64,000 bases of DNA from CAVQKZ01 sp963837325. GTDB lineage: Bacteria > Actinomycetota > Actinomycetes > Mycobacteriales > Jatrophihabitantaceae. Position numbers and translations under genes: made by a program. The stretch lies in assembly GCA_963837325.1 (NCBI GenBank), contig CAWIMV010000001.1, positions 1 through 64,000 on the forward strand, written 5' to 3'. Below, one piece after another: positions 1-9,273 of the stretch. Positions within the stretch are counted from its first letter, which is position 1. Each line of letters starts with the position of its first letter. The notes beneath the pieces are model-generated. The model was not told where the DNA came from. It searched no databases and saw only the letters and a list, made by a program, of their open reading frames with translations.

Positions 1-224
1 CAGTCGATGACGAGCAGCCGTCCGACCGGCAGGGTGACGCCGAGTTCCTCGGCGACTTCCCGTACCGCAGCTTGCTTGGGGCTCTCGCCGGGCTCGACGT
101 AGCCGCCGGGAATGTCCCAGCCCTGCTTGTAGGTGGGCTTAACCAACAGGACGCGGTTGTTGGCGTCGCGGAAGAGTACGCCGGAGGCGACTCGGGGGGT
201 AGCGGCGCGGAATTCGTCGGGCAC
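1..224 (-). CDS. NUDIX hydrolase (3' end beyond window)
   Basis: This gene is truncated by the window edge. From a GTG start at 224 the frame reads a beta-rich N-terminus and then a NUDIX box with the core [17 protein letters not shown] (G-x5-E-x7-REUxEExGU pattern), so the metal-binding loop is present. The family hydrolyses nucleoside diphosphates linked to another moiety; the substrate cannot be told here. It begins 2 nt after the stop of the XRE-type regulator on the same strand, so the two are probably cotranscribed. A helix-turn-helix/TPR regulator followed by a NUDIX protein is a familiar actinobacterial pairing. The C-terminal half is not visible. Confidence 0.85.
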   Translation of the reverse strand, partial: MPDEFRAATPRVASGVLFRDANNRVLLVKPTYKQGWDIPGGYVEPGESPKQAAVREVAEELGVTLPVGRLLVID

Positions 225-226
225 GC

Positions 227-1438
227 TTATGCAGCGTGCCCGAGTCGGCACGCCAAAGCCACCAAATCGGGGTTCGGGCGCGCCTTCGTCGTGCGCATCC
301 AGGCATGGACGAGCTCGTGGGTCAGGAAGTGCCGGCGTACCTGCTCAGGCGCTCCCTGCTCGGCGGAGAGCAACACGGCCAGCGATTCGTCTCGGCGTCC
401 GCCGCGCGAGAGCGCCCGGGCAACCTCGAGGTGGTGCCTGACGCGCCGCTCTCGCGGCATCACAGATACATCGAGAGCCGAGCCGAGTTCGATGGCCTGC
501 CGAATGTCGCCGAGCTCGGCAGCGACAGTCACCCGGTGGATCGCAACGTTCGTGGGCCCGAACGACGTCCAGATCTCGTTGCCGTCGCGACCGAGCTGAG
601 CCGCGAGCTGGTCGGCGTGCCGGAGGAATGCCGCCGCTTCCGCACGCTCGCCGGCACGCGCGGACGCCGTCGCGCCAACCAGCATCAGCGTGCCCGTGAC
701 GGAGAGGCTGGCCGGGTCGATCGGGTTAGACGCTTCGATCACGCCCTCGCGAACAATCGTGACCGCCTCGCTGTGCTGCCCGTTGCTCAGCAGCGTGTGC
801 GCGATCGAGCGCTGCAGCGAGGTCAGCGTGACGCGGTCGGCCGCGTCCTGGGCGGCGATGTCACCGCGGTCCGCACATAGCCGGGCCAGATCGAGGTCGC
901 CAAGCTTCACCAAGACCGTTGCCGCGACTTGGTACAGGTAAGCGAGGCTGCGATTGGCGTCGAGCCGAGTCGCCGGCTGTTGGCTCGCGACATAGGCGAC
1001 TGGTAGCACCTGGTTCAGTCGCATCACGACGTAGCCGAACCGCGAATCCTGGTACGCGGTCCAGACGTCGTTGACCATCGTCCGCAGTTCTGTCGCGCCC
1101 ACTGCCGGCACGTCTCCGTCGAGGACTGCGAGGCGTGGGTTGACCGCCCGGTAGCTCAGGACGAGGTCACGGAGCGCGGGCACGCTCTGCTTGTGCTCGC
1201 CAGGGTGGATGTCGGCAACGTCATCGGGGAGCAAGTCGTGGAGCGAGACATCGAGTGCGCTCGCGAGATCGCGTACCACGGAGATCCGGTCGAGTGCCGC
1301 TCGACCGTTCTCGACCTTCTCGACCCAACTCAGAGTGCGACCGACGAGTCCTGCGAGCGCTACCTGCGTCAGTCCACGTCGACGTCGGTAGAAAGCAACA
1401 CGCTGACCGATGCTCAGCTCGCGGTCGGCGCCTTTCAT
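227..1438 (-). CDS. XRE-family HTH regulator with TPR-like C-terminus
   Basis: A 403-aa protein from the ATG at 1438; the frame is open upstream, but that extension is not protein-like. Residues about 8-70 form a classic Cro/CI helix-turn-helix ([21 protein letters not shown], then [10 protein letters not shown]). The rest is alpha-helical and alanine/leucine-rich, in the style of the tetratricopeptide sensor domains of actinobacterial XRE regulators. It probably binds DNA and controls the downstream NUDIX gene or the local mobilisation operon; the target is inferred. The gene follows the metallohydrolase gene on the same strand after 76 nt. Confidence 0.85.
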   Translation of the reverse strand: MKGADRELSIGQRVAFYRRRRGLTQVALAGLVGRTLSWVEKVENGRAALDRISVVRDLASALDVSLHDLLPDDVADIHPGEHKQSVPALRDLVLSYRAVNPRLAVLDGDVPAVGATELRTMVNDVWTAYQDSRFGYVVMRLNQVLPVAYVASQQPATRLDANRSLAYLYQVAATVLVKLGDLDLARLCADRGDIAAQDAADRVTLTSLQRSIAHTLLSNGQHSEAVTIVREGVIEASNPIDPASLSVTGTLMLVGATASARAGERAEAAAFLRHADQLAAQLGRDGNEIWTSFGPTNVAIHRVTVAAELGDIRQAIELGSALDVSVMPRERRVRHHLEVARALSRGGRRDESLAVLLSAEQGAPEQVRRHFLTHELVHAWMRTTKARPNPDLVALACRLGHAA

Positions 1439-1514
1439 GCTGCAGCATTCTGGCACGTCATGATCCACGTCGGGCGCCGCAAGTCGCTCGCTGTGGATGC
1501 TCGATGCGGCAGGT

Positions 1515-2048
1515 TCACAGCGAGATTGCTCCAGCCGTGGTCGTGGTGACGCCGCTCTCATGCATTGTCGTTCGGAGTAGCAGTCCGGCTTCAGGACCGA
1601 CGATCTCGGTCACTAGCCTCGTGAATCGGTCGACGAACTCGGGACCGTGCGGTGCTCGGGGCTGGTTCGGTGCGAGGTGATGGGCGATCTCGTGCAAGAG
1701 CACGAATTCGCGCATCGCCCAGGCCCGGTTGCGTTCGTGCGGAGGGATCGCGATGGTCGCCGTGGCGCGCTTGTAGTGTGCCTGCGCCTGGCCGTGGCGC
1801 CGTCGCACAGTCACTGGAAGCTCCGCGCGGTTCGGCCAGGAAGCGCGGACCCACGGCAAGGCGAGCACGAGTTCGGCATAGCGCTGCATGGAATCGACCG
1901 ATGCGAAGCGCCGCTCGATAGGCAACGTGATCGTTGATCCGTGCAGGTCGAGGGTTTGGCATCCCGTCTCGCCGGCGCGGTCGTAGATGCGGCGGATCAG
2001 TGACTCAGCGGCATACACCTGGGATCGCTGGACGTCGCGGTTCGTCAT
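1515..2048 (-). CDS. TIGR04338-type metallohydrolase
   Basis: A 177-aa protein with a zincin-type HExxH motif (LLHEIAHHLAP) near residue 120 and a downstream PHGPEFVDRF segment, which is the arrangement of the TIGR04338 family of putative metallohydrolases. That family is almost confined to actinobacterial plasmids and genomic islands. The substrate is unknown; metal-dependent peptidase-like activity is inferred from the motif. The ATG overlaps the DUF2786 stop by 4 nt, and the gene is the last of a five-gene coupled operon (3643 to 1515). The tight link with DUF2786 supports a role in mobile-element biology, not host metabolism. Confidence 0.85.
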   Translation of the reverse strand: MTNRDVQRSQVYAAESLIRRIYDRAGETGCQTLDLHGSTITLPIERRFASVDSMQRYAELVLALPWVRASWPNRAELPVTVRRRHGQAQAHYKRATATIAIPPHERNRAWAMREFVLLHEIAHHLAPNQPRAPHGPEFVDRFTRLVTEIVGPEAGLLLRTTMHESGVTTTTAGAISL

Positions 2049-2920
2049 AGTGCAGCACCTTCCGCGCTCCCGATCGCGCGATGGCCGCCACCGATCGCCC
2101 GCTCGTCACCGAGTCGAGCCTGCTGCGCTGCGCGGTCGCCCGCCATCCTTGCGTGCGAGGAGTAACCCGCCTGCGCCCAGAAACCTTTCCATGTCCCGCG
2201 GGCCTTCGACGAGGCTTTGTAGAAGTCGCGGATCTCGATGTCCTTGTTGCGCAGCACCAGTTCGGTGCTTGTCTTGACGGTCCTGCCGTCCTGTGCGGCC
2301 GACGGGGTCGCGGGTTGGTCGGCCGCGATTCTCTGCGCCTTTGCCGCTTCGCGCGCTTCCGTGAGCCGGGATCCGATCCGGTGGGCGTAGGCCTGCTGGA
2401 AATTGATCCGCGCGGTCGTGCCTCGTACAGGCGTTTCCGTCCATCGGCGACGGGATCGACCCCACTCATCGCGCGTGGTGATGAGCCGGCCAACCGTTTC
2501 GGAACGGTAGGCGCCGGACTTGATGTACGTGTCCGACGCACGGACCATTTGAACCGCCAGTGAGGCGTAGAGCGCCTCGCAGGTCGAAATGTCGCTGGCG
2601 AAGCCGTAGCAGTAGACGGTCGATGAGTCGCGGGCGATGTCGCAAGTGAGGTCGTTCGCTCGACTGATGGCGAGGAAGAGCTCGACATAGGTGCGTAGGC
2701 CCCGCGTGCCCGGTTCGCCGATGCGGACGGTTTGCAGGGTCGGTGCGGAACGGGCCTGGTTGGAGTCGGAGTGAGCACGGGCAACCGCGAGGTCGATCGA
2801 CGCCGTCGTGGCGAGCCGTTGGGCGGCCTGCATGAACGCGTCAGCTTCATGCTCGTTGTCGGTGCCCTCGGCCTGGCGCAGCAGCGCCGCGATTCGGGAG
2901 AGCGTCTTGTCCTGGCTCAT
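2045..2920 (-). CDS. DUF2786 domain protein
   Basis: A 291-aa protein. Residues about 5-45 (SRIAALLRQAEGTDNEHEADAFMQ) match the helical DUF2786 domain found in phage, plasmid and island proteins. The middle (about 75-175) is mixed alpha/beta, and the C-terminus is basic and probably disordered. The function of the family is not established. The gene overlaps both neighbours by 4 nt, so its product is made together with the metallohydrolase. This DUF2786/metallohydrolase pair is a marker of actinobacterial integrative elements. Confidence 0.85.
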   Translation of the reverse strand: MSQDKTLSRIAALLRQAEGTDNEHEADAFMQAAQRLATTASIDLAVARAHSDSNQARSAPTLQTVRIGEPGTRGLRTYVELFLAISRANDLTCDIARDSSTVYCYGFASDISTCEALYASLAVQMVRASDTYIKSGAYRSETVGRLITTRDEWGRSRRRWTETPVRGTTARINFQQAYAHRIGSRLTEAREAAKAQRIAADQPATPSAAQDGRTVKTSTELVLRNKDIEIRDFYKASSKARGTWKGFWAQAGYSSHARMAGDRAAQQARLGDERAIGGGHRAIGSAEGAAL

Positions 2921-3126
2921 GCGGCGCCGTCCAGGTCGCTGTTGAAGACGAGCTCGTCCTGCAGGTCGAACCAGCGGCCCACCGCGTCGAGCGGCACCCG
3001 TAGCTCTCGAGCAATCCTTCGGTCGTGGTGGCCCAGAGCTCGTAGTTGCTCCGCGCGAGCCGCGTTGCGCTCGCCGCCGATCGCTCGGACTGCGCGCGCC
3101 CGCGACTGGGAGGTGTAGCTGCTCAT
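2917..3126 (-). CDS. small HTH-like protein
   Basis: A 69-aa basic protein whose centre (ARAEQLRALGHHDRRIAREL followed by RVPLDAVGRW) reads like a resolvase/MerR-style helix-turn-helix with a recognition helix. The acidic tail contains DLQDEL. It is the third gene of the coupled operon, with 4-nt overlaps on both sides, which is the main evidence that it is real. It may be a small DNA-binding protein of the element. I do not recognise a named family. Confidence 0.65.
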   Translation of the reverse strand: MSSYTSQSRARAVRAIGGERNAARAEQLRALGHHDRRIARELRVPLDAVGRWFDLQDELVFNSDLDGAA

Positions 3127-3311
3127 CGCGTTAGCTCCGCCGGCTCGTAGGTGCTGACGTCGAGTCGAACGAGCGACCCGTCGAGCGTCGTGCCCGTGAT
3201 CGAGCCCGGCGTGGGCGACGTGATGGATGCGGGATCAAGCGCGAGGCGGACCGCTCGGGCGCGTAGCACCTCTTGCAGCGCTTGAACGACGCTTGTGTCG
3301 GGGTTGCTCAC
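3123..3311 (-). CDS. small hypothetical protein in mobilisation operon
   Basis: A 62-aa protein from a GTG at 3311 that overlaps the TGA of the upstream gene (GTGA). A short amphipathic helix (VVQALQEVLRARAVRLAL) precedes a beta-rich tail. No family is recognised. Support comes from the perfect chain of 4-nt overlaps in this operon. Confidence 0.6.
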   Translation of the reverse strand: MSNPDTSVVQALQEVLRARAVRLALDPASITSPTPGSITGTTLDGSLVRLDVSTYEPAELTR

Positions 3312-3643
3312 GCTCGGGCCTCCCCGCCGTCACGGCTCGTGTGGCCGGCGATGGTCCTGCGGAGCCCAACCCGGTCGAGGCCGAGCAGGACCGACGCGCG
3401 GTCGAGTCCGGACACCTTGACCAGACCGGCCTGGGCATGGGCGAGCTCTGCCTCGGACTGATCGACGGTCGCGGTCGCCCGCGCGATCACTGCTTCGCGC
3501 TTGGCCCGCGCACCTTCAAGAGCCGCCTCCGCGGCGCAGACGACAGTGAGGGCACGGGCCTCGGCCTCTTGCGCCTCGCGCAGTCGCTCACGGGCGCGCA
3601 GGTCGCGCGGCAGTTTGCGCGGAGTTCGGGTCTGAGTGGCCAT
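3308..3643 (-). CDS. coiled-coil hypothetical protein, first gene of operon
   Basis: A 111-aa protein from the ATG at 3643. Residues about 15-75 are a continuous Ala/Glu/Arg-rich helix with heptad character (RARERLREAQEAEARAL), then a hydrophobic patch and a polar tail. No catalytic motif is seen. As the promoter-proximal gene of a five-gene coupled operon facing away from the relaxase, it could be an accessory or structural protein of the element; this is inference from position. Confidence 0.6.
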   Translation of the reverse strand: MATQTRTPRKLPRDLRARERLREAQEAEARALTVVCAAEAALEGARAKREAVIARATATVDQSEAELAHAQAGLVKVSGLDRASVLLGLDRVGLRRTIAGHTSRDGGEARA

Positions 3644-3995
3644 CGAATTACGCCTCCGAGATCAACGAGGTCCGCATCTGTCGCGAACCGCTACTACGAC
3701 GGAGCCAACGTCGGGGATTCGCCGGCATCATCTGGCACCGCCGCCACTGAAATCCCTCGGTGCCTGAACTACCGCAACCGCCCACGACATCCACCACCCG
3801 ATCATCGACCCACCCACCGACACATCTACCAAAGAACGCACGCTCACCGTCACGCCGAACCCATCTTCACCCTCGACCCCTCCACTCCCACGCGTCTGGC
3901 ATTCGATCGGATCGCTCGCGCTCGACGGCTGACATTTCCCCGACGCGGCCCCCGTAAGACGACGACGCCCGCGAGCCCTGAGGAAGGCCTAACAC
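3644..3995 (+). other. divergent intergenic region; possible oriT and promoters
   Basis: No convincing gene lies between the minus-strand operon (starting 3643) and the relaxase (starting 3996). About 3770-3900 is strongly C/A-rich on this strand, with runs such as CCACCCACCGACAC. It must hold promoters for both directions. Its place directly upstream of a MobF relaxase makes it the natural site for a nicking origin, but I could not identify a nic sequence or a clear inverted repeat. Confidence 0.4.
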
Positions 3996-6900
3996 GTGAC
4001 TGTCTCGATCCGGCGGATGAGTCTCGGCTCGGGCTACCGGTACCTGATGAACTCCGTGGCCCGCGGCGACGGTGCGGGCCACGCGTCGTCGCCGCTGACG
4101 CGGTATTACGCCGAATCCGGTACTCCACCGGGACGGTTCCTGGGCGCCGCACTGGCAGGGCTGAACGGTGGTATTGGCCTGGTCGAGGGCGCCGAAGTGA
4201 CCGAGCCGATGCTGTTCAACATGCTCGGGATGGTCGCGGATCCGATCACCGGCCAGCCGCTAGGGCGGCGGCCGCGGCACTGGCCGAAGCCTTTGCAAGA
4301 CCGTGTTCGCGATCGGATCGCCGCATTGCCCTCGGGTCTTACCGATGCTGATTGCGCGGGTGAGGTGGCGCGGATCGAGGGGGAGGAGCAAGAGCGCGAG
4401 AGGCGACTCATCCGCCCGGTCGCCGGCTTCGATCTGACCTTCAGCGTGCCGAAGTCGGTTTCCGCCGCGTGGGCTGTCTCGGATGCCAGCACGCAGGCAG
4501 TGATCTACCAGGCACACCAGGACGCAATCCGGATCGCCATCGGGTACGCGGAACGCAACGTGTTCTTCTCTCGCAGCGGAACGAACGGCGTTGTGCAGGA
4601 GGAAATCCGTGGCGTCGTCGCCGCGGCCTTCGACCACTGGGACAGCCGGGCCGGTGACCCGCATCTGCACACTCACGTCGCCGTGATCAACCGCGCGCAG
4701 TCGCTGGACGGGGTGTGGCGCACGTTGGACTCGCGGACGCTGTTCAAGCATGTCGTTGCATTGAGCGAGCTACACGAGGGGGTGCTCTCGGACCTGCTCA
4801 CCGAGCGGCTCGGTTGGGGATGGGACGAGCGCGTGCGCCGGCACAGTCCGGTTCCACGGCACGACGTGACCGGGGTGCTCGATCTCTTGATTGCCGAGTT
4901 CAGCCAGCGGTCTCAACAGATCGAGATCGCAAAGTCCGCTCGTGTCTCGACGTTCGCTTCCGGGCACGGCCGGCAGCCGACGGCAGCTGAGGTGCTATGG
5001 ATGCGCCAGCGAGTGACACTGGAGACGCGCCCGGACAAGGACCACCGTTCACTGCGGGAGCAGACGGCGGAGTGGCGCGAGCGGGCTCGGCCGTATGTCG
5101 GCGAAGACACGGAGGCATGGGTCCAAACGCTCCGCGATCGCAACGATCTGCCTCTACTTCGTTCTACGGATCTGGCCGATCCGATCCTGCGCGACGCAGC
5201 CGCCGTAACGCTGATGAAGGTTAGCGAGCGGCGCGCCACCTTCACCCGCGCGAACGTCCTCGCTGAGTTGCACCGGGAGCTGCACGGAGTCCGATTTGCC
5301 TCGGCCGACGACCGAATCCAGGTCGCGGATCGCACGACCGGTCTGGCGTTGGGTCAGGCACTGCTCATCACGCCTCCGGAGTTGCACCACGTCCCCGCCG
5401 CGTTCCGGCGCGCCGACGGCACGTCGAAGTTCCGGTTCCGCGGCGCCGAGATCTATACAACCGGGGCGCTGCTGAACGCCGAAGCCCGGCTCCTTGAAGC
5501 AGGGCGAAGCACCAGCGGCCCGGCAGCCGCTGTCGCGGGTATCGGAAGCGGTCAAGTGCCCGGCAAGGATCACGGCCTATCGGCAGATCAGTGCGCCGTT
5601 GTAGCGGCGGTCGCAGAATCCGGTCGTGTCCTGGACGTGCTGGTCGGACCCGCGGGCACTGGCAAGACCGCATCACTCGCTGGGCTCCGTGTCGCATGGG
5701 AGCAGCGCTACGGTGCGGGTTCGGTGATCGGGTTGGCGCCGTCGGCTGCCGCAGCGGAAGTGCTGGCCGAGGAACTCGGAATCGACACCGAGAACACCGC
5801 GAAATGGCTCACCGAAGCCCGACGGCAACCAGAGCGAGTGGCACAGATAGAGGCCGGGATAGGGCGGCTGCGCGCATCGTCCAACCGATCGTCGGTGTTG
5901 GCGCGACGTCTCGCAGCACAGATTCGGATGCTCGAATCGGAGTGCGACCGGTGGTCGCTGCACCCTGGGCAACTCGTGATCATCGACGAGGCAAGCCTTG
6001 CCGGCACCTTCGCCCTCGACGCAATCGTCGCCCAGGCCGAGCGCGCCGGAGCCAAGGTTCTGCTCGTCGGCGACTGGGCCCAGCTCTCGTCAATCGAAGC
6101 CGGCGGCGCGTTCGCCATGCTTGCCCGTGATCGCGAGAAAGTGCCCGAGCTGACAAACGTCCGACGCTTCGCGAACGCATGGGAGCGCCAGGCCAACACT
6201 CAACTGCGCGTCGGCGACGAGGCGGCGATCAGCGCGTACACGCACCATGGTCGTGTCAAGTCCGGCGACCGGGCCGACATGACAGATGCCATCTACAACG
6301 CGTGGCGCGACGATGTGGGGCGAGGTCTGTCGTCGCTGATGATCGCTGGTGACCTCGAGACCGTGGCCGAACTGAATCTACGCGCCCGTGCCGACCGCGT
6401 GCGTGCCGGAGAGGTCACGGAGGCATGCATCGAGGTAGCCGGCGGTGGGACCGCGGGCGTGGGTGATCGCATCATCACCCGCGAGAACAACCGGCGCCTT
6501 TCCACGGGCCATCGGTGGGTCAAGAACGGCGACACATGGGTTGTTCGTGCCGTGGGAGCCGACGGGTCGATGCGGGTCCGCCGCGAGAACGACAGGGGAG
6601 AGGTGACGTTGCCGGCCGCCTACGTGCGCCACCACGTCGAGCTGGGGTACGCAGCGACCGCCTATCGCGCACAGGGCCGAACCGTCGACACTTCGCACTC
6701 AATCGTCGGCGTAACAACGACACGCGAGGCTCTGTACGTCGCAGCGTCCCGCGGCCGCGAGGCAAACACGATCTACGTCGACACATTGAACGAATCCGAC
6801 GTCGACACCAGCCACGGTCCAGACCGGGAACGCAACGTCCAAGATGTGCTGCGCACCGTGCTCAATAACGTCGGCGCCGACGTGTCCGCCCACACCATGA

Positions 6901-7115
6901 TCGAGCACGAACTAAGCAAGGCCGAGTCCGTCGACCACGTCACAGCCGAGCATCAGACGATCTCGAGCCGAGCCCGTGGCCATCGTGATGACGATCTTTG
7001 TCAAGGGCTCACGCAGCGAGCGAGATTCTTGCGGCAAGCGCGCCAGCCCGTGCATCGCTCTGACTTGTTGAGGTCCATCGATCAATCGCGTGCGGTCGAG
7101 CCCCCTCACATCTGA
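3996..7115 (+). CDS. MobF-family conjugative relaxase/helicase
   Basis: A 1039-aa TrwC/TraA-like protein from the GTG at 3996. N-terminal tyrosines Y14 and Y16 are candidate nicking residues, and the three-histidine metal site is clear (H223, H225, H227 in DPHLHTH). The C-terminal half is a RecD-like superfamily 1 helicase: Walker A GPAGTGKT at 551-558, VIIDEAS around 660, and a late GYAATAYRAQGRT motif. The protein nicks one strand at oriT, stays covalently attached and unwinds the DNA for transfer. MobF proteins often run longer at the C-terminus, so loss of a coupling tail is possible. No type IV secretion genes are in the window, so the element may be mobilisable only, or the transfer genes lie to the left. 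Confidence 0.92.
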   Translation: MTVSIRRMSLGSGYRYLMNSVARGDGAGHASSPLTRYYAESGTPPGRFLGAALAGLNGGIGLVEGAEVTEPMLFNMLGMVADPITGQPLGRRPRHWPKPLQDRVRDRIAALPSGLTDADCAGEVARIEGEEQERERRLIRPVAGFDLTFSVPKSVSAAWAVSDASTQAVIYQAHQDAIRIAIGYAERNVFFSRSGTNGVVQEEIRGVVAAAFDHWDSRAGDPHLHTHVAVINRAQSLDGVWRTLDSRTLFKHVVALSELHEGVLSDLLTERLGWGWDERVRRHSPVPRHDVTGVLDLLIAEFSQRSQQIEIAKSARVSTFASGHGRQPTAAEVLWMRQRVTLETRPDKDHRSLREQTAEWRERARPYVGEDTEAWVQTLRDRNDLPLLRSTDLADPILRDAAAVTLMKVSERRATFTRANVLAELHRELHGVRFASADDRIQVADRTTGLALGQALLITPPELHHVPAAFRRADGTSKFRFRGAEIYTTGALLNAEARLLEAGRSTSGPAAAVAGIGSGQVPGKDHGLSADQCAVVAAVAESGRVLDVLVGPAGTGKTASLAGLRVAWEQRYGAGSVIGLAPSAAAAEVLAEELGIDTENTAKWLTEARRQPERVAQIEAGIGRLRASSNRSSVLARRLAAQIRMLESECDRWSLHPGQLVIIDEASLAGTFALDAIVAQAERAGAKVLLVGDWAQLSSIEAGGAFAMLARDREKVPELTNVRRFANAWERQANTQLRVGDEAAISAYTHHGRVKSGDRADMTDAIYNAWRDDVGRGLSSLMIAGDLETVAELNLRARADRVRAGEVTEACIEVAGGGTAGVGDRIITRENNRRLSTGHRWVKNGDTWVVRAVGADGSMRVRRENDRGEVTLPAAYVRHHVELGYAATAYRAQGRTVDTSHSIVGVTTTREALYVAASRGREANTIYVDTLNESDVDTSHGPDRERNVQDVLRTVLNNVGADVSAHTMIEHELSKAESVDHVTAEHQTISSRARGHRDDDLCQGLTQRARFLRQARQPVHRSDLLRSIDQSRAVEPPHI

Positions 7116-7533
7116 CTCGCAGCATCGGATACCGCTGGATCGTGTGCCACATACAGCGGAGCAACTGAGCGCAAATGGTGCGCGCCGCACGGTCGATCGT
7201 CGATTGCGCCCAGTTTCTACCAACGAACTGCCGATAGACGCTGCAACACGTTTCGCACTCGTGGGCGGGAGTGCCCAACCGAGCGCTTGAACATGATCGC
7301 CGAAAATGACAGTTGGACAACATGACGTTGGTGCAAAGTAACGGGAGCCCATGGATCTGGACGATCGAGTGCGGCGAGGCATTTGCATCAGCGGCTTGTG
7401 GGGTCATGCCCACGGTGTTCGTCCGTTCGAGACAGGCACCCGATCGTTCGATCCGCTTGAAAGGCGTGGGTCCTACCACTGGCGGGTCAGGCAATTAACC
7501 CTGAAGCGGGAGCGCGCCCGCGTTTAGCAGACA
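7116..7533. other. intergenic, no feature recognised
   Basis: This 418-bp stretch follows the relaxase. Reading frames in it are short or antisense and lack protein-like composition. I see no repeat or RNA structure. Confidence 0.5.
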
Positions 7534-7716
7534 CTAGTCCTGACCTTGCCAGCGCGCGTGTGCTTGGCGCGCGTCGGCCCTGTTCGTAGGCGGAGTCGCG
7601 TCGGTATCGGCAAGCACGGGTTCGCCGCATTGCTCGCACAAAACCTCGTCCGCGGTGTCCGCATTCGAGTTGAGTCCGCCGTAGCCGCAACTGTCGCAGA
7701 GGTATCGCAAAGCCAT
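7534..7716 (-). CDS. small zinc-ribbon protein, copy A
   Basis: A 60-aa protein with two CxxC knuckles (CDSCGYGGLN and CEQCGEPVL), the signature of a rubredoxin-like zinc ribbon, followed by a charged tail. The close homologue at 53589-53774 shares the order YLCDSCGY, DEVLCEQC, PVL and much of the DNA sequence around it. Conservation between two distant copies argues that this is a genuine gene. Function is unknown; such short ribbons usually bind protein or nucleic acid. Confidence 0.7.
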   Translation of the reverse strand: MALRYLCDSCGYGGLNSNADTADEVLCEQCGEPVLADTDATPPTNRADARQAHARWQGQD

Positions 7717-7911
7717 TGGTGAGCCGCATCCTCGCAGGGTGGTCGCTTTGTCGGGATATCTGTACCAGCTGACTCGTACTTCGATAACCAGCCCTTACTC
7801 AGTATGCGACCGCGCAATCTTGACGTCGTCCTCCAGTCGGTCCGGGCTGGCGTGCACGCCCCCGCTCAGTGTGCGACGCTGGGGCTCTCATATCTGAAGG
7901 AGGCGACGAGA

Positions 7912-9273
7912 GTGGCCTTCGACGACTCAGCAAACACGGACGGGACGTCTTGTGATGAGGAACTGCTGTGCGCGAATCGTGGTGTCCGGGTAGTTCAGGT
8001 GGACGGCCAATCGCGCCCTTGGTTGACGTCTTGCACGTATTCGCATCACTTCTTCCAGGATCCGCAATATACAAACTCCACGCTCCAGGGCGTCTTGAAT
8101 TGGGCCGACGGTCGTCCGGGCCGAGTTCGCATGGTGACATATGACAAGGCGGGTAAGCCCTTGTCTCAGGATTCCCTGGTCGTCTACACGAGCCGCGGGA
8201 CTATCGGCTCTGATGGTCTCAGTCGCGCGCCGTCCGGTGAGGTACTGCTCAATTGGAGCCTCGGGCATCCAGGGCGACCAGCTCGGCTTGCCATCTGGGC
8301 CACGTTCGATGACGAACACGAGCAAACCCCGGAGTCGGCGGGCGACGACGAGGTTCGCCCTCGTGCGATCGGCTCCGCTGAGGTCGTCGTGCTGTACGAA
8401 GATAACCTCGCGGACGTGATCGTCGCGCACGACCGTGAGGACTATGAAGCTCGCGCCAGAGTTGGCCCCGCATTTTCTCGCATTGGAGTCGAAGCGACTA
8501 GCTATTCGCTTGAGATACGCGGGCATCTCCTCGGCAAACTCTCTGGTGACACTGCGGTCGACGTCGTCGTCTATGACGAAAACGATGCGGTGCTGGAAAT
8601 CACGCGCGTCGATGTCCAGCGCAAACGTTCGCGCACGCTTTTCGACGTACTCCTCGGGATTGGCGACGGCACAGCGCGCCGAGCTGTGCTCAGCATCGAC
8701 GACCACACTGCGCGAGACGCGAATGGCGATACGGTCGATGGTCGATGGGCGGCTCTCGAGGTCAGGGATAACGAAGAAGCAACAGCAGAGCTCGGATTTC
8801 GGTTTGAGAACCTTCGGGCGCAATACCGAGTCCAGTCCTGGGATCGCGAACACGCAGAGATCAAGGTACAGGGCATTGTGCGCCGCGTGACAGCACCAAA
8901 GATGCCGGCTTTAATGCAGATCTTTGTCGAGATGTTCGATGCGCGCGGAGATTATGTCGCGGCCGGAGATGCCACGATCGACGCCCCCACCGCACGCACG
9001 AAGCGACCATTCATTTACAACGCGACGATTGATGTCGACCCCGACGTCGCCATCGGGCACGCGCAGCTTGATCTGTCCTGTGAGGCCGAGTCTGAACCTG
9101 ATTCAAACGCGCAAGATTCCAACGTCGCCACCGATGCAACGACGACCCTCCTCGCGGAGCTCAACGTGTCGCTGCGTCACCTCGGCGACGCCATCATTCG
9201 CCTGGAGGAGCGTGCGGCAGATCCTCGGGACGCTTGGCTGGAAACAGGCCGGGATCCGAGCGTCGACCAGTGA
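7912..9273 (+). CDS. unrecognised 453-aa beta-rich protein
   Basis: I place the start at the GTG at 7912 because AAGGAGGCGACG sits at ideal Shine-Dalgarno distance; the frame is open further upstream to 7804. The protein is rich in alternating hydrophobic strands (EVVVLYED, VDVVVYDEND, MQIFVEMFDARGD), suggesting three or more beta-sandwich repeats of about 90-110 residues with a recurring acidic turn (YDEND, FDARGD). The last 40 residues form an amphipathic helix. There is no signal peptide, membrane segment or catalytic motif. It stands alone between a zinc-ribbon gene and a nuclease-like gene. Confidence 0.75.
   Translation: MAFDDSANTDGTSCDEELLCANRGVRVVQVDGQSRPWLTSCTYSHHFFQDPQYTNSTLQGVLNWADGRPGRVRMVTYDKAGKPLSQDSLVVYTSRGTIGSDGLSRAPSGEVLLNWSLGHPGRPARLAIWATFDDEHEQTPESAGDDEVRPRAIGSAEVVVLYEDNLADVIVAHDREDYEARARVGPAFSRIGVEATSYSLEIRGHLLGKLSGDTAVDVVVYDENDAVLEITRVDVQRKRSRTLFDVLLGIGDGTARRAVLSIDDHTARDANGDTVDGRWAALEVRDNEEATAELGFRFENLRAQYRVQSWDREHAEIKVQGIVRRVTAPKMPALMQIFVEMFDARGDYVAAGDATIDAPTARTKRPFIYNATIDVDPDVAIGHAQLDLSCEAESEPDSNAQDSNVATDATTTLLAELNVSLRHLGDAIIRLEERAADPRDAWLETGRDPSVDQ

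Noticed and set aside
3227..4351. 374-aa plus-strand open frame overlapping the small operon genes and relaxase start
   Set aside because: It crosses three well-supported genes and the spacer; its composition is arginine-rich shadow.
7927..8853. 308-aa minus-strand open frame
   Set aside because: It is opposite the gene at 7912, which has a strong ribosome-binding site and better composition.
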